DNA from: Asaia bogorensis
Lineage (GTDB): Bacteria; Pseudomonadota; Alphaproteobacteria; Acetobacterales; Acetobacteraceae
NCBI GenBank assembly: GCA_945886995.1
Contig: CAMCZJ010000174.1
Span: 1-6,410, forward strand
Direction of reading: 5' to 3'
Length of the DNA: 6,410 nucleotides
Under the pieces are notes generated by a model that was not told the origin of the DNA, ran no database searches, and saw only the letters and a program-made list of their open reading frames with translations. A program made the translations under genes and the position numbers. This document shows positions 5,363-6,410 of the stretch, one piece after another. The first letter of the stretch is position 1. Each line of letters opens with the position of its first letter.

Positions 5363-6410
5363 GCACCCCGCCCACCAGCAAGCGCCGCAATATGGCGCTG
5401 TTGGTGGGGGCGATTGTGCTGACGCTTTCCGTCTGGTTCGCCGGCACCGCTGCTGTGCCCGCGCTGCTGGCGGAGGGGCTGATCGCGCCTAGCCGCGCCG
5501 CCTGGCTGACCGCCTGGGTGCAATTGGGCTTTGTCTTTGGCACGTTGGTGAGTGCGGTTTTCTCGCTCGCCGATCGGTGCTCAGCGCGCTGGCTATTCTT
5601 GGGCTGCGCTAGTGTGGCTGCGGCGGCGACACTCTCGCAAACAATGGTTGCGCCGGCGGGCGATATGGCGCTGCTGCTCCGCTTCATCGCTGGTGCAGCC
5701 ATGGCGGGGGTTTATCCGGTTGGCATGAAGCTCGCCGCTTCCTGGGCCAAGGGGGATCTTGGCTTGCTGATCGGGCTGGTGGTTGGCGCGGTGACGCTTG
5801 GTTCCGCGCTGCCCCATGCGCTGCCTGCCCTGGTCGGCGCCTTGGATTGGCGGGCGGCCTATGCCGGGGCGGGGGTGCTGGCGGCGCTTGGGGGGCTGCT
5901 GATCCTGCGGTTTCAGCCAGGGCCTTTGCTGGGCGCCCGGCCACCCTTTCGCCCGGCGCAGATGCTGGAAGCCTGGCGCAATAAGGGGCTTCGCTTGGCC
6001 AATCTGGGTTATCTTGGCCATATGTGGGAACTCTATGCCATGTGGGCCTGGATTGGCGTTTTCCTGTCAGCAGTGCTGGAAAGCCCAGCGATTGGGCCCT
6101 GGGTTTTCGCGGTGGTCGCCGCCGGGGCCTTGGGCTGCATCCTGGCGGGGCTTGCTGCCGATCGCTGGAATCGGGCCAAGGTGGCCGGCGCCTGCATGCT
6201 GGCTTCGGGTACTTGCGCGCTGCTGATTGGCCCGGCCAGCGCCTGGCCGCTATTGGCGCTGGTGATTGCCTTCCTCTGGGGCCTTACCGTGGTGGCCGAT
6301 TCCGCGCAGTTTTCCGCCTGTATCGTGAGCCTTTCGCCCCCCGATTACGTCGGCACCATGCTGACGGTGCAGACCGCGCTTGGCTTTTTGCTGACGGCAG
6401 GCACGATCTG
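5359..6410 (+). CDS. Major facilitator superfamily permease (cut by right edge)
   Basis: An open frame runs from ATG 5359 to the window end: 350 complete codons and two bases, no stop. The protein is strongly hydrophobic. I place membrane segments near 13-35, 47-70, 78-98, 102-125, 134-157, 165-184, 212-238, 246-267, 273-293 and 297-318, and the start of an eleventh from about 332, i.e. most of a 12-segment MFS transporter. LADRCSARW (70-78) between segments 2 and 3, and GLAADRWNRAKV (264-275) between 8 and 9, are degenerate copies of the MFS loop motif with its DR pair. A cytoplasmic loop (185-210) separates the two halves. FIAGAAMAGVYPVGMK (109-124) and LGYLGHMWELYAMWAW (216-231) recall permeases often labelled CynX- or NarK-like, but the substrate cannot be told. 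The ATG overlaps the pheT stop (ATGA) and lacks a clear ribosome site, suggesting translational coupling; ATG at 5392 is an alternative start. Confidence 0.85.
   Translation, partial: MSTPPTSKRRNMALLVGAIVLTLSVWFAGTAAVPALLAEGLIAPSRAAWLTAWVQLGFVFGTLVSAVFSLADRCSARWLFLGCASVAAAATLSQTMVAPAGDMALLLRFIAGAAMAGVYPVGMKLAASWAKGDLGLLIGLVVGAVTLGSALPHALPALVGALDWRAAYAGAGVLAALGGLLILRFQPGPLLGARPPFRPAQMLEAWRNKGLRLANLGYLGHMWELYAMWAWIGVFLSAVLESPAIGPWVFAVVAAGALGCILAGLAADRWNRAKVAGACMLASGTCALLIGPASAWPLLALVIAFLWGLTVVADSAQFSACIVSLSPPDYVGTMLTVQTALGFLLTAGTI

Overview
The window is a GC-rich bacterial chromosome segment of mostly housekeeping genes. The content and order (rpmI-rplT running straight into pheS-pheT without an adjacent infC, a stand-alone CheZ, and a CTTG/CTATAG-type promoter) point to an alphaproteobacterium. 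Rhodospirillales or Acetobacteraceae is my best guess, but that is inference rather than a sequence match.

Layout. The left part reads leftwards: a CheZ-type CheY-P phosphatase (256-876, minus), then the first 64 codons of diaminopimelate epimerase dapF, which runs off the left edge (1-194, minus). An intergenic region of about 245 bases (877-1121) separates this from a rightward block. It holds a good candidate housekeeping promoter for that block and a GC-rich leader that can be folded by eye so that the rpmI ribosome binding site is partly paired. The rightward block is rpmI (1122-1328), rplT (1344-1703), pheS (1807-2886), pheT (2891-5362) and an MFS permease (from 5359) that is cut by the right edge and overlaps the pheT stop codon by four bases.

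How the genes work together. rpmI and rplT supply 50S proteins L35 and L20; pheS and pheT supply the two subunits of phenylalanyl-tRNA synthetase. All serve translation and are probably co-transcribed. The only sizeable gap in the block, about 100 bases between rplT and pheS, holds two perfect 9-bp hairpins. The second ends in a T-rich stretch and may be a partial terminator or attenuator that lowers synthetase expression relative to the ribosomal proteins. DapF (lysine and peptidoglycan precursor) and CheZ (chemotaxis signal termination) are functionally unrelated to the block and to each other.

The points most worth a second look are an extra segment of about 27 residues in PheT, placed between two residues that in E. 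coli coordinate Mg2+ in the B5 domain; the foldable rpmI leader (possible L20 operator); the double hairpin before pheS; and a promoter-like element that would make dapF mRNA leaderless. I saw no mobile element, CRISPR array, tRNA, rRNA or defence-type cassette, and no wholly unknown gene system.
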